A stretch of 64,000 bases of DNA from assembly GCF_004368405.1 (NCBI RefSeq), contig NZ_SBJH01000059.1, positions 102,192 to 166,191 of the forward strand, given 5' to 3'. Positions 1 to 8,772 of the stretch are shown piece after piece. Made by a program: the position numbers and the translations under genes. Under the pieces are notes generated by a model. It was given only the letters and a program-made list of their open reading frames with translations. It made no database searches and was not told where the DNA came from. Origin of the DNA: Olivibacter sp. XZL3 (GTDB taxonomy: Bacteria; Bacteroidota; Bacteroidia; Sphingobacteriales; Sphingobacteriaceae). Position 1 is the first letter of the stretch. Every line of letters begins with the position of its first letter.

Positions 1-719
1 TTTCCCAATAAGCGATTTCTTTCATTAGGCCCCACATTGCCCACATATTGAACTTGCTTGCTCTCCAGGTGCGGTTGAATGTACTTGGCAAAATAGGCTT
101 GATCCTGTATCAGTCCGGCCATAACCAGGCGCATGCCTGCGCGTCGGGCAACTTCAATGGCCAAATGAGCGCCTTTTTCGGGGTGTATCCGGCCGAAATA
201 TAGCAGGTAAACCATGTTCGGTGTGTTTACAAATTGAAACTGTGCTGTATTTATACCATTGTATACGGTGGCTACGTAGTCCAATTCCGGCGACCGATCT
301 GCATCGCTAATGGAAACATAAAAGCAGTGTCCGTTATATTTTTTATAGACGGGAATAATTTTTGGTGACGAAAATCCATGAATGGTGGTCAGTATGGGCC
401 TGTCGATCAGTTTGGAGTAAGTAAGCGGTAGAAAATCGAAATGATTATGGATAATATCGAAGTCATTTGCTGCTTCCATTACCTGGCTGATATGCAAGCA
501 CTCTTCAACCTTAGCATCTAAGGTAGGATCGTCGGCATAGCCGCGCGGCGCACTGTAGCTGAGTTGTGCTGCGGTGACCGAATCGCCAGTAGCAAAGAGC
601 GTGACCGCTATTCCTTGGCGAACCAGGCCTTCCGTAAGGTTGGAAGCCACCTGCTCCCATGGTCCATACTTATAAGGAGGGCTTCGCCAGGCGATGGGTG
701 CTAATATCGCGACTTTCAT
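1..719 (-). CDS. Glycosyltransferase family 4, C-terminus cut by window edge
   Basis: This gene starts at ATG 719 (MKVAILAPIAWR) and runs off the left edge, so about 239 residues are visible. The N-terminal Rossmann half has the usual donor-side layout, with a TIHGF segment and the GT-B hinge motif YFGRIHPEKG, typical of GT4 retaining glycosyltransferases that move a sugar from a nucleotide donor. The EX7E donor-binding motif would lie beyond the edge. The start overlaps the end of the next upstream gene by 50 bases, so the two are probably translated from one message. By analogy with similar pairs they may build or modify a mannose-type oligosaccharide, but the substrate is not visible. Confidence 0.85.
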   Translation of the reverse strand, partial: MKVAILAPIAWRSPPYKYGPWEQVASNLTEGLVRQGIAVTLFATGDSVTAAQLSYSAPRGYADDPTLDAKVEECLHISQVMEAANDFDIIHNHFDFLPLTYSKLIDRPILTTIHGFSSPKIIPVYKKYNGHCFYVSISDADRSPELDYVATVYNGINTAQFQFVNTPNMVYLLYFGRIHPEKGAHLAIEVARRAGMRLVMAGLIQDQAYFAKYIQPHLESKQVQYVGNVGPNERNRLLG

Positions 720-2952
720 TTTGAACAGATTTGCTGTGGGGTTTTTCAAAAGTATGTTGAATGGCCAGGTAGGAAATGATATACGCAATGGTACTTTCGG
801 CTCCTTGATTTCGGTTCACGCCGTCGGCTTGCAACCCATCGCAACAACCGTGTGTTTCAAAATCATAGAGGCTTACACGAAGGTCATTTTCTCCTAAAAA
901 CCACATGAATGACCGGTACAATAGCTTGAGATAGTGTGATTCCTGCGTTTGATTATAAACTTCCAGATAAAGCAATACCATGGCCATGGCATCAATGGGT
1001 TGCTGCGAAAAAGGCGATGGCAAAGCGGTATGACGGTACCAGTTCTCATTGCCGATTAAACTTAAATACCCTTTCTGTAGGGTGTGGGATTCCAAAAAGG
1101 CCAAGCTTTCAAATGCAGTGTGCCGAAATGCCGAATTACCCGTGATTTTTGCTGCATACAACATCGCTAGGGGAAGCAGCGCATTGTCATAAGCTAATAA
1201 GGTTTCATACCAATGCCATTTTTCTTTACGATGAGCATTATACTCGCCAAGAAGGCGCGTGGCTAAGGTCCTTGTTATTTCCATCATCCCTTCGTCAGAC
1301 GGATTATCTTTTAGATAATGGTAAATGCCTATAATGGTATTGGCGATGCCCCGGACGGATTGCAATTGGCTGAAGTGTGGTACCGCTTTGAAAAATACTT
1401 GACGGGCAAGCTGATAATAGGCGTCTACCGGGGAATAAGCCAAAGCATACCCTAATGCCCAGATGGTTCGCCCAAAAGCATCTTCAGAACCCACTTCGTC
1501 CAGAAAGGTACGGTTAAAAGCCATAAAATTCCGAAAAGTCCCATCCGGATTTTGTGCATAGTGGATATAGCCTAAGTAAATCGCTATGTACGTAATGGCC
1601 ATATCACTTTTGCTTCTTCGGTGGGCCATCAGCATCATAAGCAGAGCCCTTGCATTGTCGTCCAAACAATATCCTTCTCGATAATTAGGAATGCCGTAGG
1701 TGGCATGTTGAAATATGCCCGTCCTGTCAGTAAGCCTTTTGATATGATCAAAGTGTAAAGGCGGTAATACGTTGCGATCTAAGATAGCATCCTTTTTAAT
1801 AGCCGCTTTATGTGCATTTTTGGCAAGGTGCTGCGCAAGCCCGTAATACTTGCTCCCGGTTTTTGGCCAAGTGATCGTCTCTCCGTATGCACTTGCACGG
1901 GCACGGAGATGCGCTAACTGCTGTGGATGGCCGAGTAAATCCGTCAGCACATGCGCCAGCTCCTTCGTATCGTTAAACTGGAACAATCGACCTCTTCCGT
2001 CGGCTAGTAGTTCCGCGGCATGCCAATAGGGTGTAGAAACCGCCGCACAGCCTACCCCTACCGCATAGGACAGGGTACCACTGGTAATCTGGGCTTCATT
2101 GAGATAGGGTGTGAGGTATATGTCAGTAGCACTGAGGTATTTAAATAAGTCTTCCTGCGAAGCGTATTGATCCAGGAAAAGCACATGATCCTCGAGTTTG
2201 AGCTTTTTGACAAGATGATATAAAAATAAGCGGTACTCTTCACCTGCGTGTTTAATGACATTCGGATGCGTTTTCCCTAAGACGATATAGACGACGTCCG
2301 GGTATTCGGCAACGACTTCGGTAAGGGCACAAATGGCGGTTTCGATGCCTTTGTTGCGACCGATAAAGCCGAACGTAAGCAGCACTTTTTTATGGTTAAG
2401 TCCAAGTGATTGGCGCGCGATGTTCTTGTCGTACCGAATATGGGGAACGCCGTGGGGAATCTTTTCAATTTTACTGGCCGGAACCGCGTATAGTTCCTGC
2501 AGCATCTGCACGGCTTTATCGGCCATAACAATAATTTTTTGGGCAACTTTGGCTATCTCTCTTAGTATAACAGATTGGTTATAGGAGGGCTTTTGTAAAA
2601 CGGTATGCAAAGTGACCATGATAGGCATAGCTATGTCATGTAACAGGGTAAGCACGAATACCCCGTTCTGCCCTCCGAAAATGCCATACTCATGTTGTAT
2701 AATACAGACATCTACATTTTGCCGATTAATAAACTTAGCGGCTTCAATATAGGTATTATGATCCTCCTGATCGATGATGTATTGAACCTCATCGGGATAA
2801 AGATAGCTGTTGCCGGGATCGTTGATAGCGATCACAATATGTTCCGAATCTTGCGAACTTTTTAAATCGCTGATGGATTCAAACAAGTGCTGCGAGAAGG
2901 AACCGATGCCACATTGGCGCGGTCTGTAGGTTCCTATGAATGCGATTTTCAT
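670..2952 (-). CDS. Two-domain protein: GT4 glycosyltransferase plus alpha/alpha-toroid domain
   Basis: A 760-residue protein. Residues 1 to about 380 form a GT-B glycosyltransferase: MKIAFIGTYRPRQCGIGSFS at the start, FGFIGRNKG at the hinge near 195, and a donor-site region near 285-300 reading NEAQITSGTLSYA. Residues about 395-740 are a separate, mostly helical domain rich in aromatic residues (CLDDNARALLM, DEVGSEDAFGRTIWALGYAL, NRNQGAEST), resembling the six-helix-hairpin toroids of glycosidases and phosphorylases. No signal peptide is present, so it should act in the cytoplasm. It overlaps the next glycosyltransferase by 50 bases. In related genomes such proteins sit near mannoside phosphorylases (GH130); none is in view here. 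Family assignment of the first domain is firm, while the catalytic role of the second is unknown. Confidence 0.85.
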   Translation of the reverse strand: MKIAFIGTYRPRQCGIGSFSQHLFESISDLKSSQDSEHIVIAINDPGNSYLYPDEVQYIIDQEDHNTYIEAAKFINRQNVDVCIIQHEYGIFGGQNGVFVLTLLHDIAMPIMVTLHTVLQKPSYNQSVILREIAKVAQKIIVMADKAVQMLQELYAVPASKIEKIPHGVPHIRYDKNIARQSLGLNHKKVLLTFGFIGRNKGIETAICALTEVVAEYPDVVYIVLGKTHPNVIKHAGEEYRLFLYHLVKKLKLEDHVLFLDQYASQEDLFKYLSATDIYLTPYLNEAQITSGTLSYAVGVGCAAVSTPYWHAAELLADGRGRLFQFNDTKELAHVLTDLLGHPQQLAHLRARASAYGETITWPKTGSKYYGLAQHLAKNAHKAAIKKDAILDRNVLPPLHFDHIKRLTDRTGIFQHATYGIPNYREGYCLDDNARALLMMLMAHRRSKSDMAITYIAIYLGYIHYAQNPDGTFRNFMAFNRTFLDEVGSEDAFGRTIWALGYALAYSPVDAYYQLARQVFFKAVPHFSQLQSVRGIANTIIGIYHYLKDNPSDEGMMEITRTLATRLLGEYNAHRKEKWHWYETLLAYDNALLPLAMLYAAKITGNSAFRHTAFESLAFLESHTLQKGYLSLIGNENWYRHTALPSPFSQQPIDAMAMVLLYLEVYNQTQESHYLKLLYRSFMWFLGENDLRVSLYDFETHGCCDGLQADGVNRNQGAESTIAYIISYLAIQHTFEKPHSKSVQNESRDISTHRLAKPSL

Positions 2953-3086
2953 TTATCTATGCGTTAATCCAGTGCTGTATTAGATAAAGAACAAAAAGCC
3001 GATTTTGTTTGTATAGTGCTGGTATTGATACTTGAAATGTACAGGCGATCATCACGAAGGGTAGCAGAGCTAGTTATCTCAATGCC

Positions 3087-5597
3087 TTACCGGAAGCCCA
3101 GCCTGATCGCCTTCAGTCGCAGTGCATTACCGATAACCGATACCGAGCTGAGGCTCATAGCCAATGCAGCAATCATCGGCGACAACAGGATGCCGGTGAA
3201 GGGATATAAAATACCCGCAGCGATAGGAATGCCCAATGCATTGTATCCAAGTGCAAAAAACAGGTTCTGTTTAATATTCTGCATAACCTGGTGACTCAAA
3301 AGCCGCGCTTTGGCAATGCCGTTCAAATCGCCTTTCACCAGCGTAATGGCAGCACTCTCAATGGCTACATCTGTACCTGTACCCATGGCTATGCCTATAT
3401 CGGCCTGCGACAGGGCCGGGGCATCATTGATCCCATCACCGGCCATAGCCACTTTTTTGCCCTCCGATTGCAGGCGCTTTATTTCCTCCAGTTTGTTTTC
3501 GGGCAGCATCTGCGCTTTAAATCCATTTAGACCTAAGGTGCTGCTTACGGCGCTGGCCGTATGTTCATTGTCGCCGGTCAACATGATCACCTGCAGGCCT
3601 TCCGCCTGTAGCCGTCGTATAGCCTCCCGGCTGGTGGCTTTGATTTTATCGGTGATTACCACAAAACCGATCGCCTCTTTGTTTTCCGATAAAAAGGAAA
3701 CCGTCTTACCCGCCTGCTGCTCCTTGGCGGCCTGTGCGAATAAGGCCGCCGGTATGGCCACCTGCAATGCTTGTAGCAGCTTGCTGTTCCCCAAACCAAA
3801 GGTTTTGCCGTTGATACTGCCCTTGACGCCTTTGCCCGTCACCGCTTCAAAGCCGGTTACCGGTAGGAGCACTACATTTTTGGTTTTTCCATACTGCACG
3901 GTCGCCTGCGCCAAGGGGTGTTCACTGCTGCTGTTCAGCGATACAATATAGGGCAGCAGCGCGGCTTCTTGCCATCCATCGGCCGCCACGACCTTTTCCA
4001 CGGAAGGTTTACCTTCCGTGACGGTGCCGGTTTTATCAATTACCAGTACGTCAATGGTATTCATCTTTTCAAGCGATTCCGCATTTTTAATCAGCACCCC
4101 ATTCTGGGCACCTTTCCCCACGCCAACCATGACGGACATCGGCGTTGCCAGGCCCAAGGCGCAGGGGCAGGCGATAATTAGCACGGCAAGGGCATTTACG
4201 AAGGCATATACATAGCGCGGATCGGGCCCCCATATTGCCCAAAGGATAGCGGTAAGCACGGCAATGCCGATGACCACCGGTACAAAATATCCGGATATTT
4301 TATCGGCAAGTTTCTGGATGGGAGCTTTCGAGCGGCTGGCATGATTAACCATCTCGACGATTTGCGAAAGCAGGGTGTCTGCGCCCACTTTTTCGGCTTT
4401 CATGACAAAGGTTTTGTTTCCGTTTATAGTGGCGGCCACAACCGGATCTCCCGGGTGTCTACTTATTGGTATGGGCTCGCCGGTAATCATGGATTCATCG
4501 ATGGTGGGCTCGCCGTCTGTGATGACTCCATCCACCGGAATCTTCTCTCCCGGCTTTACCCTTAGCAGGTCTCCTGGCTGAATGCGATCAATGTCTACGG
4601 TCTCCTCCTTGCCATCGCTAATTTTGGTCGCCTGATTCGGGGCGAGCTTCAACAGCTCGCTGATCGCTGTATTGGTTTTGCTGTGCGCTTTCGCTTCCAG
4701 TACTTGTCCAAGCAGTACCAGTGTGAGAATTACGGTAGCTGCCTCGAAATAAACATATACCGATTCGTGCATTTTAAAGCGGTCGGGAAAAATGCCCGGG
4801 AACAGTAAAGCGATCACGCTGAACACCCATGCTGCGCCTGCTCCGATACCGATCAGGGTAAACATATTGTAATGGCGGGATAAGAGCGATTGCCAGGCCC
4901 GTTGAAAGAACATCCAAGTGGCATAAAAAATAACCGGGATAGAGAGTCCGAATTGAACCAGGTCCCAACCTCTTTTGCTCATGATTTGATGTAACGGATT
5001 ATTGGGTAGCATATCCGACATGGAAATCAAAAAAATAGGTAGGGTAAAGGCGACGGCTATCGTCAGTTTACGGAGCAGCTGTTGGTAGCTTACATCGTCT
5101 TCGTCGTTACTGCTGCCTTGCAAGGGCACGAGGTTCATCCCGCAGATCGGGCAGGCACCCGGCCTGTCGCGGATAATTTCAGGATGCATGGGGCAGGTAT
5201 ACTGTGTGCGCCTTTGTTCGGACACGGGCGCTTTCACCAGGTTCATCCCGCAAACCGGGCAATTACCCGGGCCATCGTAGGCTTTATCGCCCTCGCAATG
5301 CATCGGGCAATAATATTTTTGGCCGGCGGTGGGAGGTAACGGCCCCGGCGATATCACGGACTTTGCCGGTGGATGTGCGTGGTGATTCCCCGAAGCCATT
5401 TCGAGACTGTAATTGCCTGCACGTGCGATTGCTTTTTGAAGAGTGCCCGTATTGACATGCTGCGCCATAGATATAGTTGCTTCGGGCGGATCAAGGCTTA
5501 CCACCGCATGGATACCTTCTATTCCGTTCAATGCCTCCTCTACTTTTTCACGGCAGCCTGCGCAGCTCATGCCGTGGATGATGTATCGATGTGTCAT
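3087..5597 (-). CDS. copA: Copper-translocating P1B-type ATPase
   Basis: An 836-residue P1B ATPase that exports monovalent copper across the inner membrane using ATP. In order: one HMA domain with GMSCAGC (residues 9-15); two short heavy-metal-binding repeats, each CPMH...CPVCGMNL or CPICGMNL (about 95-160); membrane helices; the TGE phosphatase motif (DESMITGEP); the CPC ion motif in helix 6 (near 477); the phosphorylation motif DKTGT (near 521); SEHP in the N domain; and GDGINDAP (near 719). All catalytic motifs are intact. The duplicated CxMH/CGM repeats are common in Bacteroidota copper pumps. It stands alone, divergent from the dehydrogenase gene, across a 255-base spacer. A silver-handling role is also possible. 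Confidence 0.93.
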   Translation of the reverse strand: MTHRYIIHGMSCAGCREKVEEALNGIEGIHAVVSLDPPEATISMAQHVNTGTLQKAIARAGNYSLEMASGNHHAHPPAKSVISPGPLPPTAGQKYYCPMHCEGDKAYDGPGNCPVCGMNLVKAPVSEQRRTQYTCPMHPEIIRDRPGACPICGMNLVPLQGSSNDEDDVSYQQLLRKLTIAVAFTLPIFLISMSDMLPNNPLHQIMSKRGWDLVQFGLSIPVIFYATWMFFQRAWQSLLSRHYNMFTLIGIGAGAAWVFSVIALLFPGIFPDRFKMHESVYVYFEAATVILTLVLLGQVLEAKAHSKTNTAISELLKLAPNQATKISDGKEETVDIDRIQPGDLLRVKPGEKIPVDGVITDGEPTIDESMITGEPIPISRHPGDPVVAATINGNKTFVMKAEKVGADTLLSQIVEMVNHASRSKAPIQKLADKISGYFVPVVIGIAVLTAILWAIWGPDPRYVYAFVNALAVLIIACPCALGLATPMSVMVGVGKGAQNGVLIKNAESLEKMNTIDVLVIDKTGTVTEGKPSVEKVVAADGWQEAALLPYIVSLNSSSEHPLAQATVQYGKTKNVVLLPVTGFEAVTGKGVKGSINGKTFGLGNSKLLQALQVAIPAALFAQAAKEQQAGKTVSFLSENKEAIGFVVITDKIKATSREAIRRLQAEGLQVIMLTGDNEHTASAVSSTLGLNGFKAQMLPENKLEEIKRLQSEGKKVAMAGDGINDAPALSQADIGIAMGTGTDVAIESAAITLVKGDLNGIAKARLLSHQVMQNIKQNLFFALGYNALGIPIAAGILYPFTGILLSPMIAALAMSLSSVSVIGNALRLKAIRLGFR

Positions 5598-5852
5598 TGT
5601 GTTCTTCGCTGAGAGATGCTTCCGCAGGTTAACTGGTTAAATCAGTTACCTGTGTCGCTTACAAAATAAAAAAAAATAGTGCTATTATGCTAATTCGTAG
5701 GAAGAAATTTTAAAAGCGAGCGATTTATATATAGCCTGATCAGTGGCCGGTAAACATTTTTGTCTCTCAGCTGTATCATAATGGGGAGACTGATACCAAC
5801 ATTCGGATCGAGAAGAAGGATAAGGAACAGCCCTCAATATAGAATATGCCTT

Positions 5853-7334
5853 ATGAAAGCAGCGATTTTAAAGAAATACGGTACGCCGGAGCAATTTCAT
5901 TTTGCAGAGCTTGATGTGCCTGTGATAAAAGAAGGAGAAATTCTGGTCAGAAACAAAGCTTCGTCAGTCAATCCGGTTGATATACTGGTGCGGCAGGGAA
6001 AGCTGAAGCTGCTGACCGGCATCAGCAGCGGGCAGGTGATCGGCAGTGACTTTAGCGGCGTAGTTGTCGCCTCTAAAAGCGCCCGGTTCAAGGAAGGTGA
6101 TGAGGTTTTTGGTGTTTTGAACGCTACAAAAGGCGGGGCCTACGCCGAACTTCTGCAGGCGAATGGACAACATGCCGCGCTAAAGCCATCAACATTAAGC
6201 CATACTGAAGCGGCCGCTTTGCCAATGGTCGCATTAACCGCATGGCAAGGTCTTGTAAAGGACGGTAAAATTCAAGGCGGTGATAAAGTGCTGATCCTTG
6301 GCTGTACCGGTGGGGTTGGTTCGGTTGCAGTGCAAATTGCTAAGGCTTTTGAAGCGAAGGTATCGGGCACGTGCAGCAAAGAACATATGGAATTTGCTAA
6401 ATCGCTCGGTTGCGACCGCATTCTTGACTATGAAAAAGAAAAGGTTCCGAGTGACGAAAAATTCGACCTTATTTTTGATGCCAGTGGTTTTTTCAGTATC
6501 AGCGATTATAAGGACAATCTCACTTCGGATGCCATGTTTGTGTCCACCCGGGGAGGTACAGACGATGCTTCGGGAATAGTAAAGGCTGCTAAGGGTGCGA
6601 TCTTTGATAAACGGATGCGGATCGTTGTTGAACAGCCGAACTCGGCAGATCTCGACAAGATACGTGAGTTGGTAGATTCGGGCCAGCTAAAGCCTGTGGT
6701 TGCGCAGACTTTTCTGTTCGAGAATGTGGCCGAGGCACATCATTATATGGAGAAAGAAAGTGTCGTAGGTAAGGTGGTTATTGAGATACCCGACGTTGGC
6801 CTCACTCCGAAAGACCAACAGGCGATCCAACGGATAAAAACAACGAAAGAGCCAAACTACACGCGGGAGCTCGTTGCTACCGGCTTTATAGCCGGTCTGC
6901 GAAGTATGTCTGCACCGGTAATTGCACGGGATATGATCTTAAATACAACTGGCGGGCAACTCCAATCCAGTCGTTTACGTTTCTTACAGAGTCCGGCAGT
7001 GTCCACCGTTTTGAAACTCCTTGCAACAACGGAGATGGTTGCTGATAAGCTACCTTCAGTACCCAACAGAATAAAGCCGCTGTCGCTTGTCGTGCGGGCC
7101 GCCTCGGGTGCCACCTCGTCGGCGGCGGTGGCAAAGAAGACCCGCCATAGTACAGTTGCGGCAGCAATTGTGGGCGGACTTGCGGCAATCGCGGCCACCT
7201 ATGCCATGTATTACGTTAGAACGGGTGTCGCAAAAAAGACTAAATTGCCGGACGTCGTTCTCGGGATGATGGAGGACGCACTCGTTTTGGCGGTTGGCGC
7301 AGCACTCGCACAACGGACAAAAGGTACGACATGA
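5853..7334 (+). CDS. Fusion: zinc-independent MDR oxidoreductase plus DUF4126-like membrane domain
   Basis: I place the start at ATG 5853 (MKAAILKKYGTPEQF), the usual MDR N-terminus; an upstream TTG at 5760 would add 31 residues unlike the family. Residues 1-315 are a medium-chain NAD(P)H dehydrogenase/quinone reductase: substrate half with SSVNPVDILVR, nucleotide site GCTGGVG near 150 and tail FENVAEAHHYMEKESVVGKVVIE. Catalytic-zinc cysteines are absent, which fits the quinone-reductase branch. Residues about 335-485 match the DUF4126 pattern: GFIAGLRSMSAP, LADKLPSVPNR-like EMVADKLPSVPNRIKP, AAIVGGLAAIAATYAMYYVR and a final LPDVVLGMMEDALVLAVGAAL, with several hydrophobic segments. The fusion would tether the enzyme to the membrane. 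I see no frameshift between the parts. Confidence 0.85.
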   Translation: MKAAILKKYGTPEQFHFAELDVPVIKEGEILVRNKASSVNPVDILVRQGKLKLLTGISSGQVIGSDFSGVVVASKSARFKEGDEVFGVLNATKGGAYAELLQANGQHAALKPSTLSHTEAAALPMVALTAWQGLVKDGKIQGGDKVLILGCTGGVGSVAVQIAKAFEAKVSGTCSKEHMEFAKSLGCDRILDYEKEKVPSDEKFDLIFDASGFFSISDYKDNLTSDAMFVSTRGGTDDASGIVKAAKGAIFDKRMRIVVEQPNSADLDKIRELVDSGQLKPVVAQTFLFENVAEAHHYMEKESVVGKVVIEIPDVGLTPKDQQAIQRIKTTKEPNYTRELVATGFIAGLRSMSAPVIARDMILNTTGGQLQSSRLRFLQSPAVSTVLKLLATTEMVADKLPSVPNRIKPLSLVVRAASGATSSAAVAKKTRHSTVAAAIVGGLAAIAATYAMYYVRTGVAKKTKLPDVVLGMMEDALVLAVGAALAQRTKGTT

Positions 7335-7360
7335 CCTGGTTTGTTGTTTGTTTGTTATTC

Positions 7361-7456
7361 GTTGTGAGCGATAAAACAGTAGCAGTAGCAGGCGACCCAA
7401 GCCTAAAGCCTAAAGCGTAATACCAATTGCCTACCGCCTATTGCCTAAAGCCTAGT
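7361..7456. repeat. 7-bp-period array after the MDR fusion gene
   Basis: Eight consecutive heptamers keep a strict register from 7401 to 7456: GCCTAAA, GCCTAAA, GCGTAAT, ACCAATT, GCCTACC, GCCTATT, GCCTAAA, GCCTAGT. Just before, at 7361-7374, GTTGTGAGCGATAA followed by AGTAGC units matches a stretch at 30112-30125 exactly over 14 bases. The array lies between two convergent genes. No coding function or terminator is evident. Confidence 0.8.
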
Positions 7457-7466
7457 GCGAGACGAT

Positions 7467-7907
7467 TTATGCTTCATGCGATTCGAAACGACCGGTTCCT
7501 TCTTCTATATTGATTCGATAGACGATCAAACTGTCCCGAAGATCCGGGCTTATCGCATGGGAAGGGTTTCGTCCGGGCTCATTGGTATTGGGCATAATAC
7601 GCAAAATTAAGCCTTGCATGGCCTGCTGACGCTCCATGTCTTTCAATTCCTCAAAGGTTCCCCAAAGAATGATACTCTTCCATTTGAACATGCTTTCAAT
7701 TTCATCAACCTGAAAACATACCCGTGGATTCGCGCGCAGCATTTCTATTTTTTTGCCTTCGCCCGAATGGGCGTATATCGCATTGTTTTGGTAAACATAA
7801 TTGATCGGCACGATATAGGTTTCTCCGTTTACATGGCATCCCAGGCGGCCAATGAATTGGCTTTTCAATAAATCGACTATTTCTCTTTTATTTAGTTCTC
7901 CAAGCAT
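7467..7907 (-). CDS. Pyridoxamine 5'-phosphate oxidase-fold flavin-binding protein
   Basis: A 146-residue soluble protein of the split-barrel flavin-nucleotide-binding family, which includes NimA-like nitroimidazole reductases. The hallmark pattern is visible: IGRLGCHVNGETYIVPINYVYQNN, then YAHSGEGKKIEMLRANPRVCFQVDE, then WKSIILWGTFEEL. These strands bind FMN in relatives, and the gene may encode an FMN-dependent reductase or simply a flavin- or haem-binding protein. It is a single gene converging on the dehydrogenase fusion, with about 130 bases of repeat DNA between them. The specific reaction cannot be read from sequence. Confidence 0.85.
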   Translation of the reverse strand: MLGELNKREIVDLLKSQFIGRLGCHVNGETYIVPINYVYQNNAIYAHSGEGKKIEMLRANPRVCFQVDEIESMFKWKSIILWGTFEELKDMERQQAMQGLILRIMPNTNEPGRNPSHAISPDLRDSLIVYRINIEEGTGRFESHEA

Positions 7908-8007
7908 AGTGTCATTGAATATCTTTAAAATTACTTAAAATTCTTGATTATCAAAAACAAGAGGTTTACGTGGGTAAATGCTTACGGTTATAAAAACCGC
8001 CATATCG

Positions 8008-8772
8008 TTAAGTTCCCTTCTTTTCAACCAAATAGTTCCAATATCTTCTTGGAACATGCTTTAAATGTAGTTTGATGTTTTTTCTAGATTCTATATTGGT
8101 ACTTTTAAAGTAAGTGATCCATAAATGCTGAAACTCCAGTTCTCGGGGATCCAGCTCTACTTCAAAACTATATGGATCCGATATGCGCTCGTCATTGGAA
8201 CGGGAAACCTCCTGTACGGCATGTCCATCATAATGGTAGCCATAATTCCGGCGCAGGTCATAGATCAACCAATGCTGATCTGCAAACCTGTTCTTAAAGA
8301 AATTTGTTACCAAGGGCAGTACATTGAAATCCGGTTCTATCAGGGCTGTATAGAGATTTTCGGAAGATTTTACAAACCGAACGAAAGCTTTCATGCGATG
8401 CCTTTCCCTACTTACTTTTTTTATGGTTTGATGCATCATTAGCATTTCTGTATTTCCATAGTTTCCCATGTCAATGCTACCTGTCTTAAAGAGCTTTACG
8501 ATCAATCGGAAACCGTTCTGCCAGGCCTGCGGTGTATCAGCCAGAAAATTATGGTAAAAAGTTTGGATACCCTTCTTTCCTATGATTTTTTCCATGCCGA
8601 CGAATATCCGATTCCACTTGGTGTCATCGGTAATAATCATGCGATGCTTACTGAACAGGTCGGTTTCCGGTATCTTGTCTTTTATTGGAATAGCATTAAA
8701 CTCCTTGCGTTCAAAGGCTTCGAATACACAGCACAAAAAACCACTGAAGCTTCCATCAAATATATAATGCAT
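8008..8772 (-). CDS. TIGR03915-type putative DNA metabolism protein, partner of radical SAM enzyme
   Basis: A 254-residue protein beginning MHYIFDGSFSGFLCCVFEAFE, the characteristic opening of the TIGR03915 family. Family members are encoded next to a TIGR03916-type radical SAM protein and in some bacteria carry a uracil-DNA-glycosylase domain; here the protein ends at WNYLVEKKGT without that domain. The reading frame overlaps the stop codon of the upstream radical SAM gene by one base (TGATG), which indicates translational coupling and a shared role. The biochemical reaction is unknown; a part in DNA repair or base modification is inferred from the family. Confidence 0.85.
   Translation of the reverse strand: MHYIFDGSFSGFLCCVFEAFERKEFNAIPIKDKIPETDLFSKHRMIITDDTKWNRIFVGMEKIIGKKGIQTFYHNFLADTPQAWQNGFRLIVKLFKTGSIDMGNYGNTEMLMMHQTIKKVSRERHRMKAFVRFVKSSENLYTALIEPDFNVLPLVTNFFKNRFADQHWLIYDLRRNYGYHYDGHAVQEVSRSNDERISDPYSFEVELDPRELEFQHLWITYFKSTNIESRKNIKLHLKHVPRRYWNYLVEKKGT

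Noticed and set aside
3310..3951. Long plus-strand ORF of 213 codons
   Set aside because: It is antisense to the copper ATPase, which has all catalytic motifs; the antisense product is compositionally biased and has no family.
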